Source: Pseudomonas lijiangensis
Lineage (GTDB): Bacteria; Pseudomonadota; Gammaproteobacteria; Pseudomonadales; Pseudomonadaceae
Direction: 5' to 3'
NCBI RefSeq assembly: GCF_018968705.1
Contig: NZ_CP076668.1
Coordinates: 5,702,501-5,766,500, forward strand
Length of the DNA stretch: 64,000 bases
Part shown: piece after piece, positions 54,074 through 62,606 of the stretch
How the letters are laid out: each line of letters opens with the position of its first letter
Position numbering within the stretch: position 1 is the first letter of the stretch
Position numbers and translations under genes: made by a program
The notes under the pieces: model-generated
What the model was told of the DNA's origin: nothing
Seen by the model: only the letters and a program-made list of their open reading frames with translations
Databases searched by the model: none

Positions 54074-55879
54074 TCATTCGATCTCGACCAGGATCTCGCC
54101 AGGGTTGACCCGATCACCCTTGGCCACATGAATGGCAACCACCTTGCCCGCGATGGACGCCTGGACTTCAGTCTCCATTTTCATCGCTTCGGTAATCAGC
54201 ACCGCCTGACCCGCCTTGACCATATCGCCTTCCTTGACCAGCACATCGACGATGTTGCCGGGCATGGTGGTGCTGACATGGCCCGGTGCATGGGCTTGTT
54301 TGCGTTTGCTGGCCCCGCCGCCGACGAATTCGTTGAGCGGCTCGAACACTACTTCTTCCGGCATGCCGTCGATGGAGAGGTAGAAGTGACGCTTGCCCTC
54401 GGCCTTGACGCCTACACCCGTGATGTCCACGCGGTAGGTTTCGCCGTGAACGTCGATCACGAACTCGGTCGGCACACCTTCGCCGCCCACCTTGCCGACG
54501 CTGCCAGCTTCCGGGATGGGCAGCAGCTCTTCAGGTTTAAGGGTGCCCGCAGCGCGCTCTTCGAGGAACTTGCGGCCGATGTCCGGGAACATGGCGTAAG
54601 TCAGCACGTCCTCTTCGGATTGCGCGAGGTCACCGACTTCACCGCGTAGCTTGGTCATTTCCGGCTTGAGCAGGTCGGCCGGGCGCACGTCGATCAGTTC
54701 TTCGCTGCCGATGGCCTGACGACGCAGTTTGGCATCCACTTCACCCGGCGCCTTGCCGTAACCGCCTTGCAGGTACAGCTTCACTTCGTTGGTGATGGTC
54801 TTGTAACGCTCGCCCGCCAGCACGTTGAAGAACGCCTGGGTGCCCACGATCTGGGAAGTCGGCGTCACCAGCGGCGGGTAACCCAGATCTTTGCGGACCC
54901 GTGGGATCTCGGCCAGCACTTCGCCCATGCGATTGAGCGCGCCCTGCTCCTTGAGCTGGTTGGCCAGGTTGGAAATCATCCCGCCCGGCACCTGATTGAC
55001 CTGCACGCGGGTATCGACTGCCGTGAATTCGCTCTCGAACTGGTGGTACTTCTTGCGCACGGCATAGAAATACAGACCGATTTCCTGCAACAGCTCCAGA
55101 TCCAGGCCGGTATCGAACTCGCTGCCCTTGAGAGCGGCAACCATGGATTCGGTGCCCGGATGGCTGGTGCCCCAGGCAAAGCTGGAGATGGCGGTGTCGA
55201 TATGGTCGGCCCCGTTTTCGACGGCCTTGAGCTGACACATGGCCGCCAGACCAGCAGTGTCATGGGAATGGATAAAGACCGGGAGCGATTGCTCGGCCTT
55301 CAGCGCCTTGACCAGTTCGCCTGTGGCAAAAGGTGTCAGCAGACCGGCCATGTCCTTGATCGCCACCGAGTCGCAACCCATGGCTTCCATCTGGCGAGCC
55401 TGTTCCACGAAGGCACTGATGGTATGCACCGGGCTGGTGGTATAGGCGATGGTGCCCTGGGCATGCTTGCCCGCCGCCTTCACCGCTTCGATGGCAACCT
55501 TGAGGTTACGCACATCGTTCATGGCGTCGAAGATACGGAACACATCGATACCGTTTTCCGCCGCCTTGGCGACAAACGCCTTGACCACGTCATCGCTGTA
55601 ATGGCGATAGCCCAACAGATTCTGGCCGCGCAGCAGCATTTGCAGACGGGTATTGGGCAAGGCCGCACGCAACTGGCGCAGGCGCTCCCACGGGTCTTCC
55701 TTCAGAAACCGTACACAGGCATCAAACGTCGCCCCGCCCCACACTTCCAGCGACCAGTAGCCGACCTTGTCGAGCTTTTCGCAGATCGGCAGCATGTCTT
55801 CGGTACGCATGCGGGTCGCCAGCAACGATTGGTGAGCGTCGCGCAGGATGGTGTCGGTGACAAAGATTTTCTTCGGCAT
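54074..55879 (-). CDS. pycB: Pyruvate carboxylase subunit B (carboxyltransferase and biotin carrier)
   Basis: A 601-residue subunit, also annotated OadA. The N-terminal HMGL-like carboxyltransferase domain has TDTILRDAHQSLLATRMRTE and the metal site VFIHSHDTAGLAAMCQLKA. A PYC-type central domain follows, then a proline/alanine hinge and a C-terminal biotinyl domain with the biotin Lys in LITEAMKMETEVQ. With the biotin carboxylase subunit it makes oxaloacetate from pyruvate. AAGGAG lies 7 bases before ATG 55879. 102 bp separate it from pycA, occupied by an inverted-repeat element. Confidence 0.94.
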   Translation of the reverse strand: MPKKIFVTDTILRDAHQSLLATRMRTEDMLPICEKLDKVGYWSLEVWGGATFDACVRFLKEDPWERLRQLRAALPNTRLQMLLRGQNLLGYRHYSDDVVKAFVAKAAENGIDVFRIFDAMNDVRNLKVAIEAVKAAGKHAQGTIAYTTSPVHTISAFVEQARQMEAMGCDSVAIKDMAGLLTPFATGELVKALKAEQSLPVFIHSHDTAGLAAMCQLKAVENGADHIDTAISSFAWGTSHPGTESMVAALKGSEFDTGLDLELLQEIGLYFYAVRKKYHQFESEFTAVDTRVQVNQVPGGMISNLANQLKEQGALNRMGEVLAEIPRVRKDLGYPPLVTPTSQIVGTQAFFNVLAGERYKTITNEVKLYLQGGYGKAPGEVDAKLRRQAIGSEELIDVRPADLLKPEMTKLRGEVGDLAQSEEDVLTYAMFPDIGRKFLEERAAGTLKPEELLPIPEAGSVGKVGGEGVPTEFVIDVHGETYRVDITGVGVKAEGKRHFYLSIDGMPEEVVFEPLNEFVGGGASKRKQAHAPGHVSTTMPGNIVDVLVKEGDMVKAGQAVLITEAMKMETEVQASIAGKVVAIHVAKGDRVNPGEILVEIE

Positions 55880-55890
55880 TTTGGAGCTCC

Positions 55891-55977
55891 TTATAGCTGC
55901 AAGCTTCAAGCTGCAAGCCGCAAGAAAAAGCCGATTCGCTCTTCCTTGTAGCTTGTCACTTGCAGCTTGCTGCTCAA
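55891..55977. repeat. Imperfect inverted repeat AGCTGCAAGCTTGAAG-type, between pycA and pycB
   Basis: TAGCTGCAAGCTTCAAGCTG (from 55894, continuing CAAGCCGCAAG) is mirrored by CTTGTAGCTTGTCACTTGCA (from 55945, continuing GCTTGCTGC). Such AAGCTGCAAGC elements are common intergenic repeats in pseudomonads. Within an operon it may shape mRNA decay. Confidence 0.75.
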
Positions 55978-55981
55978 ACTT

Positions 55982-57397
55982 TTACAACCCTGCGTGGGCA
56001 GCAATGGCGGCGGCGATGGCCAGGGCCAACTCTTCGGGTTTGCGCTTGATCGAGTAGTTGGTCAGTTCAGGATGGCTTTCAACGAAACTGGTATTGAACT
56101 GGCCACTACGGAATTCCGGGTTACGCAGGATTTCCTGGTAATAGGCTGCCGTGGTCTTCACACCTTGCAGGCGCATGTCGTCCAGGGCACGCAGGCCACG
56201 GTCCATCGCCTCTTCCCAGGTCAGCGCCCAGACAATCAGTTTCAGGCACATGGAATCGTAGAACGGCGGAATCGTGTAGCCGGTATAGATCGCCGTATCG
56301 GTCCGCACGCCAGGGCCACCGGGCGCGTAATAGCGGGTGATCTTGCCGAAACTGGGCAGGAAGTTGTTCTTCGGGTCTTCGGCATTGATCCGGAATTGCA
56401 GGGCAAAACCGCGATGAATGATGTCTTCCTGCTTGATCGACAACGGCTGACCGGACGCGATACGGATCTGCTCGCGCACGATATCGATGCCGGTGATCTC
56501 TTCGGTAATCGTGTGCTCCACCTGAACCCGTGTGTTCATTTCCATGAAATACACCTCGCCATCGGCGAGCAGGAATTCCACGGTCCCGGCATTCTCGTAA
56601 CCCACCGCCTTGGCGGCACGCACCGACAAGTCGCCGATATAGGCGCGCTGTTCAGGCGTCAGTTGCGGGCTGGGAGCGATTTCGATCAGCTTCTGGTTAC
56701 GGCGCTGGATGGAGCAGTCGCGCTCGAACAGGTGCACCACATTGCCGAAGCTGTCGCCAAGAATCTGCGCCTCGATGTGCTTGGGATTGACGATGCACTT
56801 TTCCAGAAAGACTTCCGCCGAACCGAAAGCCTTGGTGGCTTCGGAAATCACTCGCGGGAACGCCTGCTCCAGTTCTTCGCGGCTGTTGCAGCGGCGAATA
56901 CCGCGACCGCCACCACCGGAAGTTGCCTTGAGCATCACCGGATAACCGATACGGTCGCCTTCGATCAGGGCTTCATGAATGTCCGCGACGTTGCCTTCGG
57001 TGCCCGGCGTGACCGGGACACCGGCCTTTATCATGCTGCGACGCGCTTCGGTCTTGTCGCCCATGCGGCGAATGACTTCTGCGGACGGGCCGATGAACTT
57101 CACCCCGCGCTCTGCACAGATTTCCGCCAGTTCGGCGTTTTCCGAGAGGAAGCCGTAACCGGGATGCAGTGCATCGCATCCGGTTTCCACTGCCAGGTTC
57201 ACCAGCTTGCGCGGGTTGAGGTAACCGGCGAGAGGTTCAGCGCCAATGCTATAGGCTTCGTCGGCACGTTTGACATGCAGGGCATGCCGGTCGGCGTCTG
57301 AAAAGATCGCAACCGAGCGGATGCCCATTTCGGCGCATGCACGCACGATACGAACGGCAATCTCTCCGCGGTTGGCGATCAGGATTTTTGTTATCAC
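55982..57397 (-). CDS. pycA: Pyruvate carboxylase subunit A (biotin carboxylase)
   Basis: Biotin carboxylase of 471 residues that carboxylates the biotin of the B subunit with ATP and bicarbonate. ILIANRGEIAVRIVRACAEM opens the N-terminal domain; LKATSGGGGRGIRRCNSREE is the ATP-grasp glycine loop; VEFLLADGEVYFMEMNTRVQ and EHTITEEITGIDIVREQI are the catalytic region. I chose GTG 57397 because GAGGA is 7 bases upstream and the length matches P. aeruginosa; ATGs at 57403 and 57415 are alternatives. First gene of the operon, divergent from pycR. Confidence 0.94.
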   Translation of the reverse strand: MITKILIANRGEIAVRIVRACAEMGIRSVAIFSDADRHALHVKRADEAYSIGAEPLAGYLNPRKLVNLAVETGCDALHPGYGFLSENAELAEICAERGVKFIGPSAEVIRRMGDKTEARRSMIKAGVPVTPGTEGNVADIHEALIEGDRIGYPVMLKATSGGGGRGIRRCNSREELEQAFPRVISEATKAFGSAEVFLEKCIVNPKHIEAQILGDSFGNVVHLFERDCSIQRRNQKLIEIAPSPQLTPEQRAYIGDLSVRAAKAVGYENAGTVEFLLADGEVYFMEMNTRVQVEHTITEEITGIDIVREQIRIASGQPLSIKQEDIIHRGFALQFRINAEDPKNNFLPSFGKITRYYAPGGPGVRTDTAIYTGYTIPPFYDSMCLKLIVWALTWEEAMDRGLRALDDMRLQGVKTTAAYYQEILRNPEFRSGQFNTSFVESHPELTNYSIKRKPEELALAIAAAIAAHAGL

Positions 57398-57556
57398 TGG
57401 CATTTCCTCGACCATAAGGACTATCGAACCGGCAGAGCCGGTCGGCGCAGGGCCGCATGACGCAGTGTAGTTACTGGCTTTTTGTAACTGCGTATGTGAC
57501 TGAATGACGCAGGGCCACCCTATGCCTGATCAGCGATTAATAAAAATGAGTAAAAA

Positions 57557-57586
57557 TTGGGATAGGCATAAGCAAAAGCTTATAGT
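57557..57586 (+). promoter_or_regulatory. Candidate pycR promoter with overlapping operator palindrome
   Basis: TTGGGA (57557-57562), 18 bp, TATAGT (57581-57586) resembles a sigma70 promoter. ATAAGC-AAAA-GCTTAT (57568-57583) is a perfect dyad overlapping the -10, 36 bp before pycR. Its size and place suit LysR autoregulation and divergent control of pycA. Confidence 0.6.
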
Positions 57587-57619
57587 TGGTGCTCAAATCA
57601 GCAGCAGGAGTTATTGAAA

Positions 57620-58573
57620 ATGCGTAAGTCATTGATGCGTATGACATTGCGTCAGTTACGGATTTTCAATGAAGTCTGCGACCTGCGCTCCTACAGCCGT
57701 GCCGCGGAGGAAATGGCCCTGACTCAACCCGCTGTCAGCCTGCAGATCCGCCAGCTTGAAGAGCTCATCGGTCAGCCGCTTTTCGAGTATGTCGGCAAAA
57801 AGCTGTACCTGACCGAAGCCGCCGAAGCCCTGCAACTGGCCAGCCGTGACATCTTCGGGCGCCTGGAAAGCCTGGATATGCAGCTTTCCGACATGCAGGG
57901 CTCGTTGCAGGGCCAGTTGAAACTGGCCATCGAGTCGAGCTGCAAATATTTCATTCCGCACCTGTTCGCGGCCTTCAAGCGCCAGCATCCCGAGGTCATC
58001 CTCAACCTGACCGTGGTCAACCGCGCCATGGTCATCAGGCGCCTGTCCGACAACCGCGACGATCTGGTGGTGATGTCCATGGTGCCTCAGGACATGGGCC
58101 TGGAATTCCTGCCGTTTCTCAACAACCCGATTGTGGCGGTGGCACCGGCCAGCCATCCTCTTAGCAAGCAGGAACAACTGAGCCTCAAAGACCTGGAACC
58201 CTGGCCGCTGCTGATTCGCGAAGCAGGTTCGGGGACCCGCAGAGCGTGCGAGGAATACTTCAAGGAAAAGCGCGTGCATTTCACCCAGACACAGGAAGTG
58301 TCATCCAGCGAAGCGCAGCGCGAATGCGTGGTGGCAGGACTTGGAGTGGCGCTGCTCACCCGTCACGCCGTCTGCGCGGAGCTCGCCACCGGTGCCCTCA
58401 AGGAGCTGCCAGTGGCCGAGTTGCCGCTTTATCGCAGCTGGTGCGTGGTACAAGCCAGGGATAAACGCCTGTCTCCCGTGGCTCACGCATTCCTTGCGTT
58501 CATCCGCACCGAACGTGCGCAGATCAGCCAGCTTGTCGAGCGCTTCGACGGTCGTCCACGGACGGCTGGCTAG
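57620..58573 (+). CDS. pycR: LysR-family regulator of pyruvate carboxylase (PycR-like)
   Basis: Transcription factor of 317 residues, CbbR-like in its HTH (MTLRQLRIFNEVCDLRSYSR, then MALTQPAVSLQIRQLEELIG). The effector domain spans about 95-305 with LKLAIESSCKYFIPHLFAAF. ATG 57620 is preferred, with AGGAG 9 bases upstream; TTG 57614 is too close. It is divergent from pycA, as PycR (PA5437) is in P. aeruginosa, where it affects virulence and metabolism. It overlaps the convergent small gene at its 3' end by 50 bp. Confidence 0.9.
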   Translation: MRKSLMRMTLRQLRIFNEVCDLRSYSRAAEEMALTQPAVSLQIRQLEELIGQPLFEYVGKKLYLTEAAEALQLASRDIFGRLESLDMQLSDMQGSLQGQLKLAIESSCKYFIPHLFAAFKRQHPEVILNLTVVNRAMVIRRLSDNRDDLVVMSMVPQDMGLEFLPFLNNPIVAVAPASHPLSKQEQLSLKDLEPWPLLIREAGSGTRRACEEYFKEKRVHFTQTQEVSSSEAQRECVVAGLGVALLTRHAVCAELATGALKELPVAELPLYRSWCVVQARDKRLSPVAHAFLAFIRTERAQISQLVERFDGRPRTAG

Positions 58574-58745
58574 CCTGCCAGTGATTGCCGGTCATGCTGT
58601 CCATGTAATCGCAGAGGTCCTGATTGAGCTGCCGCGCTTCGCAGTAACTTTCAATCGCGCGACGAAACTCCATGCGGCGCTGGTCTTCCTGCTGACGACG
58701 AGTCTTGACGGTGCTGTTGGGTAAGTCATCGTAATGCCGAGCCAT
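58524..58745 (-). CDS. Small protein of the PA3496-like putative envelope-integrity family
   Basis: A 73-residue charged protein: MARHYDDLPNSTVKTRRQQE, then RRMEFRRAIESYCEARQLNQ and LCDYMDSM, the core by which the family is recognised. No signal peptide or membrane helix. GGAG lies 7 bases before ATG 58745. The last 50 bp overlap the 3' end of pycR in antisense. Function unknown. It follows the RpiR gene on the same strand with a 96-bp gap. Confidence 0.75.
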   Translation of the reverse strand: MARHYDDLPNSTVKTRRQQEDQRRMEFRRAIESYCEARQLNQDLCDYMDSMTGNHWQASQPSVDDRRSARQAG

Positions 58746-58841
58746 ATCCTGTCTCCCAGTACGTTGCGGGAGTACAGAGTGACGCCGGGGCATGACGCTC
58801 AGACGGCGAATGCATGACAAGTTGATGAAGGTTGGCGCCCT

Positions 58842-59708
58842 TCAGTCCTCGTGGGCTTTAACCGACTTGGGGGACAACCGCAGGCTGCGCAGACTGCGCT
58901 TGACGCTCTTGAGGTGGTTGACCAGACTCGGGCCGCGAGCCATGGCAACACCCATCGCCAGCACATCGATGACCACCAGGTGCGCGATACGCGAAGTCAG
59001 CGGCGTGTAGATTTCAGTGTCTTCATGCACATCGATGGCCAGATTGACCGACGACAGCTCGGCCAGAGGCGTCTGGCTGGGGCAAAGCGTGATGAGTGTG
59101 GCGCCGCTTTCGCGAACCAGATTCGCCGAAATCAGCAGATCCTTGGAGCGACCGGACTGGGAAATACACACCGCGACGTCGGTCGGCTTCAAGGTCACTG
59201 CCGACATGGCCTGCATGTGCGGGTCTGAATAAGCCGCAGCGCTCAACAACAGACGGAAGAACTTGTGCTGGGCATCGGCCGCTACCGCACCCGACGCACC
59301 GAAACCATAGAACTCCACACGATTGGCGCCCGCCATGGCGGTCACGGCCAGTTGCAAGGCATGGGGATCGAGGTTTTCACGCACTTCCATCAAGGTGTGC
59401 AGGGTGGTGTCGAAAATCTTCAGGCTGTAATCGGCAACCGAATCGTCTTCGTGAATCGCGAACTGACCGAAACTCGCTCCGGCTGCAAGGCTCTGCGCCA
59501 GCTTGAGCTTGAGGTCCTGAAAGCCCGTACAGCCGATGGCGCGACAGAAGCGCACGATGGTCGGCTCACTGATCCCGACGCTGTGGGCCAGGTCAGCCAT
59601 GGAACTGTGCATCACGGCCGCAGGGTCAAGCAGCACATGGTCGGCTACCTTGAGCTCCGACTTGCGCAGCAGATTACGTGACTGGGCGATGTGTTGCAGC
59701 AGATTCAA
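58842..59708 (-). CDS. RpiR/HexR-family transcriptional regulator
   Basis: A 288-residue sugar-phosphate-responsive regulator. HTH_6 domain (1-77) with SMADLAHSVGISEPTIVRFC and AIGCTGFQDLKLKLAQSL; SIS domain (about 125-260) with VEFYGFGASGAVAADAQHKF and DVAVCISQSGRSKDLLISAN. It is a paralogue of the pseudomonad HexR; in P. aeruginosa and P. putida the equivalent gene neighbours a second zwf, which I do not see in this window. Likely ligand is a sugar phosphate such as KDPG, by family analogy. Confidence 0.9.
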   Translation of the reverse strand: MNLLQHIAQSRNLLRKSELKVADHVLLDPAAVMHSSMADLAHSVGISEPTIVRFCRAIGCTGFQDLKLKLAQSLAAGASFGQFAIHEDDSVADYSLKIFDTTLHTLMEVRENLDPHALQLAVTAMAGANRVEFYGFGASGAVAADAQHKFFRLLLSAAAYSDPHMQAMSAVTLKPTDVAVCISQSGRSKDLLISANLVRESGATLITLCPSQTPLAELSSVNLAIDVHEDTEIYTPLTSRIAHLVVIDVLAMGVAMARGPSLVNHLKSVKRSLRSLRLSPKSVKAHED

Positions 59709-59875
59709 GAGGCAGACTCGCTAATGATGCGGTGGGCGGGTTGTAGCTTTCTTGTAGTTATACTACATGACCTGCGAGCCGCCCAGTTAAACGAGCCCTG
59801 AACGTCATACACAAGCCATTGAATGACAAATCTTCCGTTTTTGTGGGAATAATCCTACATTTTGGAACGCTGCCA

Positions 59876-62371
59876 CTATGGCCGGGCCAGGCTCAACATC
59901 CCCTCCATCATCGACGCTTCGAGCGGTCGACTGATCAGATAGCCCTGAACCTCATCGCAACCCTGCGCCTTCAGAAACTCCAGTTGTTTCTCGTTTTCCA
60001 CACCTTCGGCCACGACCTTGAGCCCCAGGCTGTGAGCCATGGCGATGATCGCCTGGGTAATTGCCGCATCTTCCGTGCCGTCATCCAGGCCACGAATAAA
60101 CGCTTGATCAATCTTTACGTAGTCCACCGGGAAGCGTTTGAGATAACTCAATGAAGAGTAGCCGGTGCCAAAGTCGTCGATGGCCAGTTTGACGCCCAGC
60201 TCACGCAACTGCTGAAAGGTCGCGATGATGTGTTCGACGCTGTCCAGCAACTGGCTTTCGGTCAGCTCCAGCTCCAGCAAATGCGGCGCCAGCCCCGTCT
60301 CGTCCAGGACCTGCCTCACCAGACTGACCAGCTTGCCCTGCCGCAACTGATGCACCGAAAGGTTGACCGAAACCCGGATCGGCTCAAAGCCCTGACGCTG
60401 CCACTCACAAGCCTGCCAGCAGGCCTGGCGCAGCACGAACTCGCCGATGTCGGCAATCAGGCCGGTTTCTTCGGCCAGACCAATGAACTCGCCCGGCGGC
60501 ACCATGCCCCGCGTCGGGTGACGCCAGCGCACCAGGGCTTCGGCCGCATCCAGACGGCCATTTTCCAGCAGCATCTTGGGTTGATAGAAGACTTGCAACT
60601 GGTGCTCTTCAATGGCTTTGCGCAGCTGGATTTCCAGTTGCAGGCGCTCCAGCGTGCTGGCCCGCAGGCTTTCGGTGAAGAACTGGAAGTTGTTGCCGCC
60701 CAGATGCTTGGCATGCCGCATCGCCATATTGGCCTGACTCACCAGTGCCGAGACTTCACGGGCAGAGTCCGGCAGCAGGCTGATACCCACCGAAGCACTG
60801 ATGACCAACTCGTTACCCGCCACCGACAGAGGCGTACGCAGCTTGCTCAACAAGCGGCTGGTAACACGCGCCAGACTGGAAAGGTTGGCATAGGCATCGA
60901 ACAGCACGGCAAATTCATCGCCGGACAGACGCGCAATGGTGTCCGCCTCCGGCATGGCGCTGATCAGGCGGCGGGCAACATGCTTGAGCAACTGATCGGC
61001 GACTTCATGGCCCAGGCTCTCGTTGAGCAGCTTGAAACGATCCAGGTTGATATGCAGCAGCGCCAGGCTTCTTCCGCCCTGACGCACCCGCAGATTCGCT
61101 TCGCGCAGGCGCTCCTTGAACTGCGAGCGATTGGCCAGACCGGTCAACTCATCGAAATGCGTGAGGTAGCGCATACGCTCTTCGGATTCGCGGTTGGCCG
61201 ACAGATCCGTAAAGAAGCCGACAATATGGCTGACATTGCCTGCAATATCGCGCACTACAGTCATTTGCAGCCATTGCGGGTACAACTCGCCGTTCTTGCG
61301 CGCCTCAACCAGTTCGCCCTGCCAGCTTCCGGTCTGTTCCAGTGCGTGGTGAATGGCCTGGAAGTGACGGCGGGCATCGAGGCTGCTGGCGATATCCATG
61401 ACCTGACGTCCCACCACGTCTTCAGGCGTATAGCCCGTGAGCCTGGAGAACGCCTGATTGATGGTGAGAATCCGGTACTGCGGGTCGAAAATCATGATGC
61501 TTTCGCTGACCGCATCGAAAACCTTCTCGGCCAGACGCGGCGGGCTTTTGCTCAAGGCCAGATTGGCGGCTTCAAGCTCCAGGGTGCGCTGCGCCACACG
61601 CTCCTCAAGCCCGGCCTGCGCCTCGCGCAGACTGTGCTCGGCCTGACGACGCTGCTCGACCTCACGGCCCAGAATTTCATTGAGTTCATCGCCCTTGGCC
61701 CGAGCCTGCTGCAAATGCTCGATCAGGGCCTGGTTCTGAAAACGCTGCAACAGGCTGCGCAGTATCAGGCGATTGATCTGCCAGGCCACCACAATCAGGG
61801 CAAACAATAGAATCAGACCCAGCCAGCCCCAGCCACGCAAAGGCACGTCGCCGCCCATAAACAGATAGGCGATGGGAGGTAACAGACACGACAGGCTGAA
61901 GGTGAGAAACGCCGTGAGGCTGACGGCATAGGCCACGCTGGCGCACAGGGTTGCGCCGCCGATCATGCCGAACACCCAGGCCTGCTGCTCGAAACTGGTC
62001 ACGGGCACCAGCGCCATGGCTGCGCAGGCCAGGGTCAGACCGCTGACCACCGCGCCAAGCAGAAACATCCGCCGCCAGACCGGTTGTGCCTGACGCTCGG
62101 GAGATGCAGCGCGAAACGCTGCAACCTGAATGATCCGCAGGCCCACAAGCACCGCCAGCCAGATCAGCCAGATACTGACCAGCATGTAGCGCTCAGGACT
62201 CCAGAGCAGCCATGCGCAGACCAGACCACTGATGAACATGAACAGGGTCGGCAGCAATGAACCCTGATAAAGCATGCGCGTGCGCTCGACCCTCAACCGG
62301 GTCGCGAACTTCTTGCGAATGGCCCGCCGGCTGGTGTCAGAAGCATCGTGGGCACTGAAGCTGAAAGGCAT
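59876..62371 (-). CDS. Membrane GGDEF/EAL protein with PAS domain
   Basis: An 831-residue c-di-GMP signalling protein. N-terminal membrane part with about seven helices (about 35-230), a coiled coil (about 225-275), PAS (about 280-390, with FDPQYRILTINQAFSRLTGY), GGDEF (about 405-560) and EAL (about 575-820). The GGDEF motif is SGDEF in IARLSGDEFAVLF, so cyclase activity may be reduced or lost. The EAL domain keeps EALVRWRH, VNLSVHQLRQG, IDDFGTGYSSLSYL, KIDQAFIRGL and EGVEN, so phosphodiesterase activity is likely. Start ATG 62371; the frame extends 64 codons further without a signal. Upstream of, and divergent from, uvrD. Confidence 0.92.
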   Translation of the reverse strand: MPFSFSAHDASDTSRRAIRKKFATRLRVERTRMLYQGSLLPTLFMFISGLVCAWLLWSPERYMLVSIWLIWLAVLVGLRIIQVAAFRAASPERQAQPVWRRMFLLGAVVSGLTLACAAMALVPVTSFEQQAWVFGMIGGATLCASVAYAVSLTAFLTFSLSCLLPPIAYLFMGGDVPLRGWGWLGLILLFALIVVAWQINRLILRSLLQRFQNQALIEHLQQARAKGDELNEILGREVEQRRQAEHSLREAQAGLEERVAQRTLELEAANLALSKSPPRLAEKVFDAVSESIMIFDPQYRILTINQAFSRLTGYTPEDVVGRQVMDIASSLDARRHFQAIHHALEQTGSWQGELVEARKNGELYPQWLQMTVVRDIAGNVSHIVGFFTDLSANRESEERMRYLTHFDELTGLANRSQFKERLREANLRVRQGGRSLALLHINLDRFKLLNESLGHEVADQLLKHVARRLISAMPEADTIARLSGDEFAVLFDAYANLSSLARVTSRLLSKLRTPLSVAGNELVISASVGISLLPDSAREVSALVSQANMAMRHAKHLGGNNFQFFTESLRASTLERLQLEIQLRKAIEEHQLQVFYQPKMLLENGRLDAAEALVRWRHPTRGMVPPGEFIGLAEETGLIADIGEFVLRQACWQACEWQRQGFEPIRVSVNLSVHQLRQGKLVSLVRQVLDETGLAPHLLELELTESQLLDSVEHIIATFQQLRELGVKLAIDDFGTGYSSLSYLKRFPVDYVKIDQAFIRGLDDGTEDAAITQAIIAMAHSLGLKVVAEGVENEKQLEFLKAQGCDEVQGYLISRPLEASMMEGMLSLARP

Positions 62372-62606
62372 GACGGGGTTCTTGTATTTGATAAGACCTT
62401 GGCATGTGTCGAGCATACACAAGCGCTGGGCCAGACCAAACTGCCGCCACCATAAAACTGTGACTTTCAGCGCTGTTCCGCACAACTTCGGCACAGCGGA
62501 TGCCTCTCGAGGTCGGACATGACCGATCGTCAGCATCGGCGGCTTTTTTATTACCCATGACAAAGCATGGTTTGCCCGCCATGGCGCGGCACCCTAGAAT
62601 GCGTCG

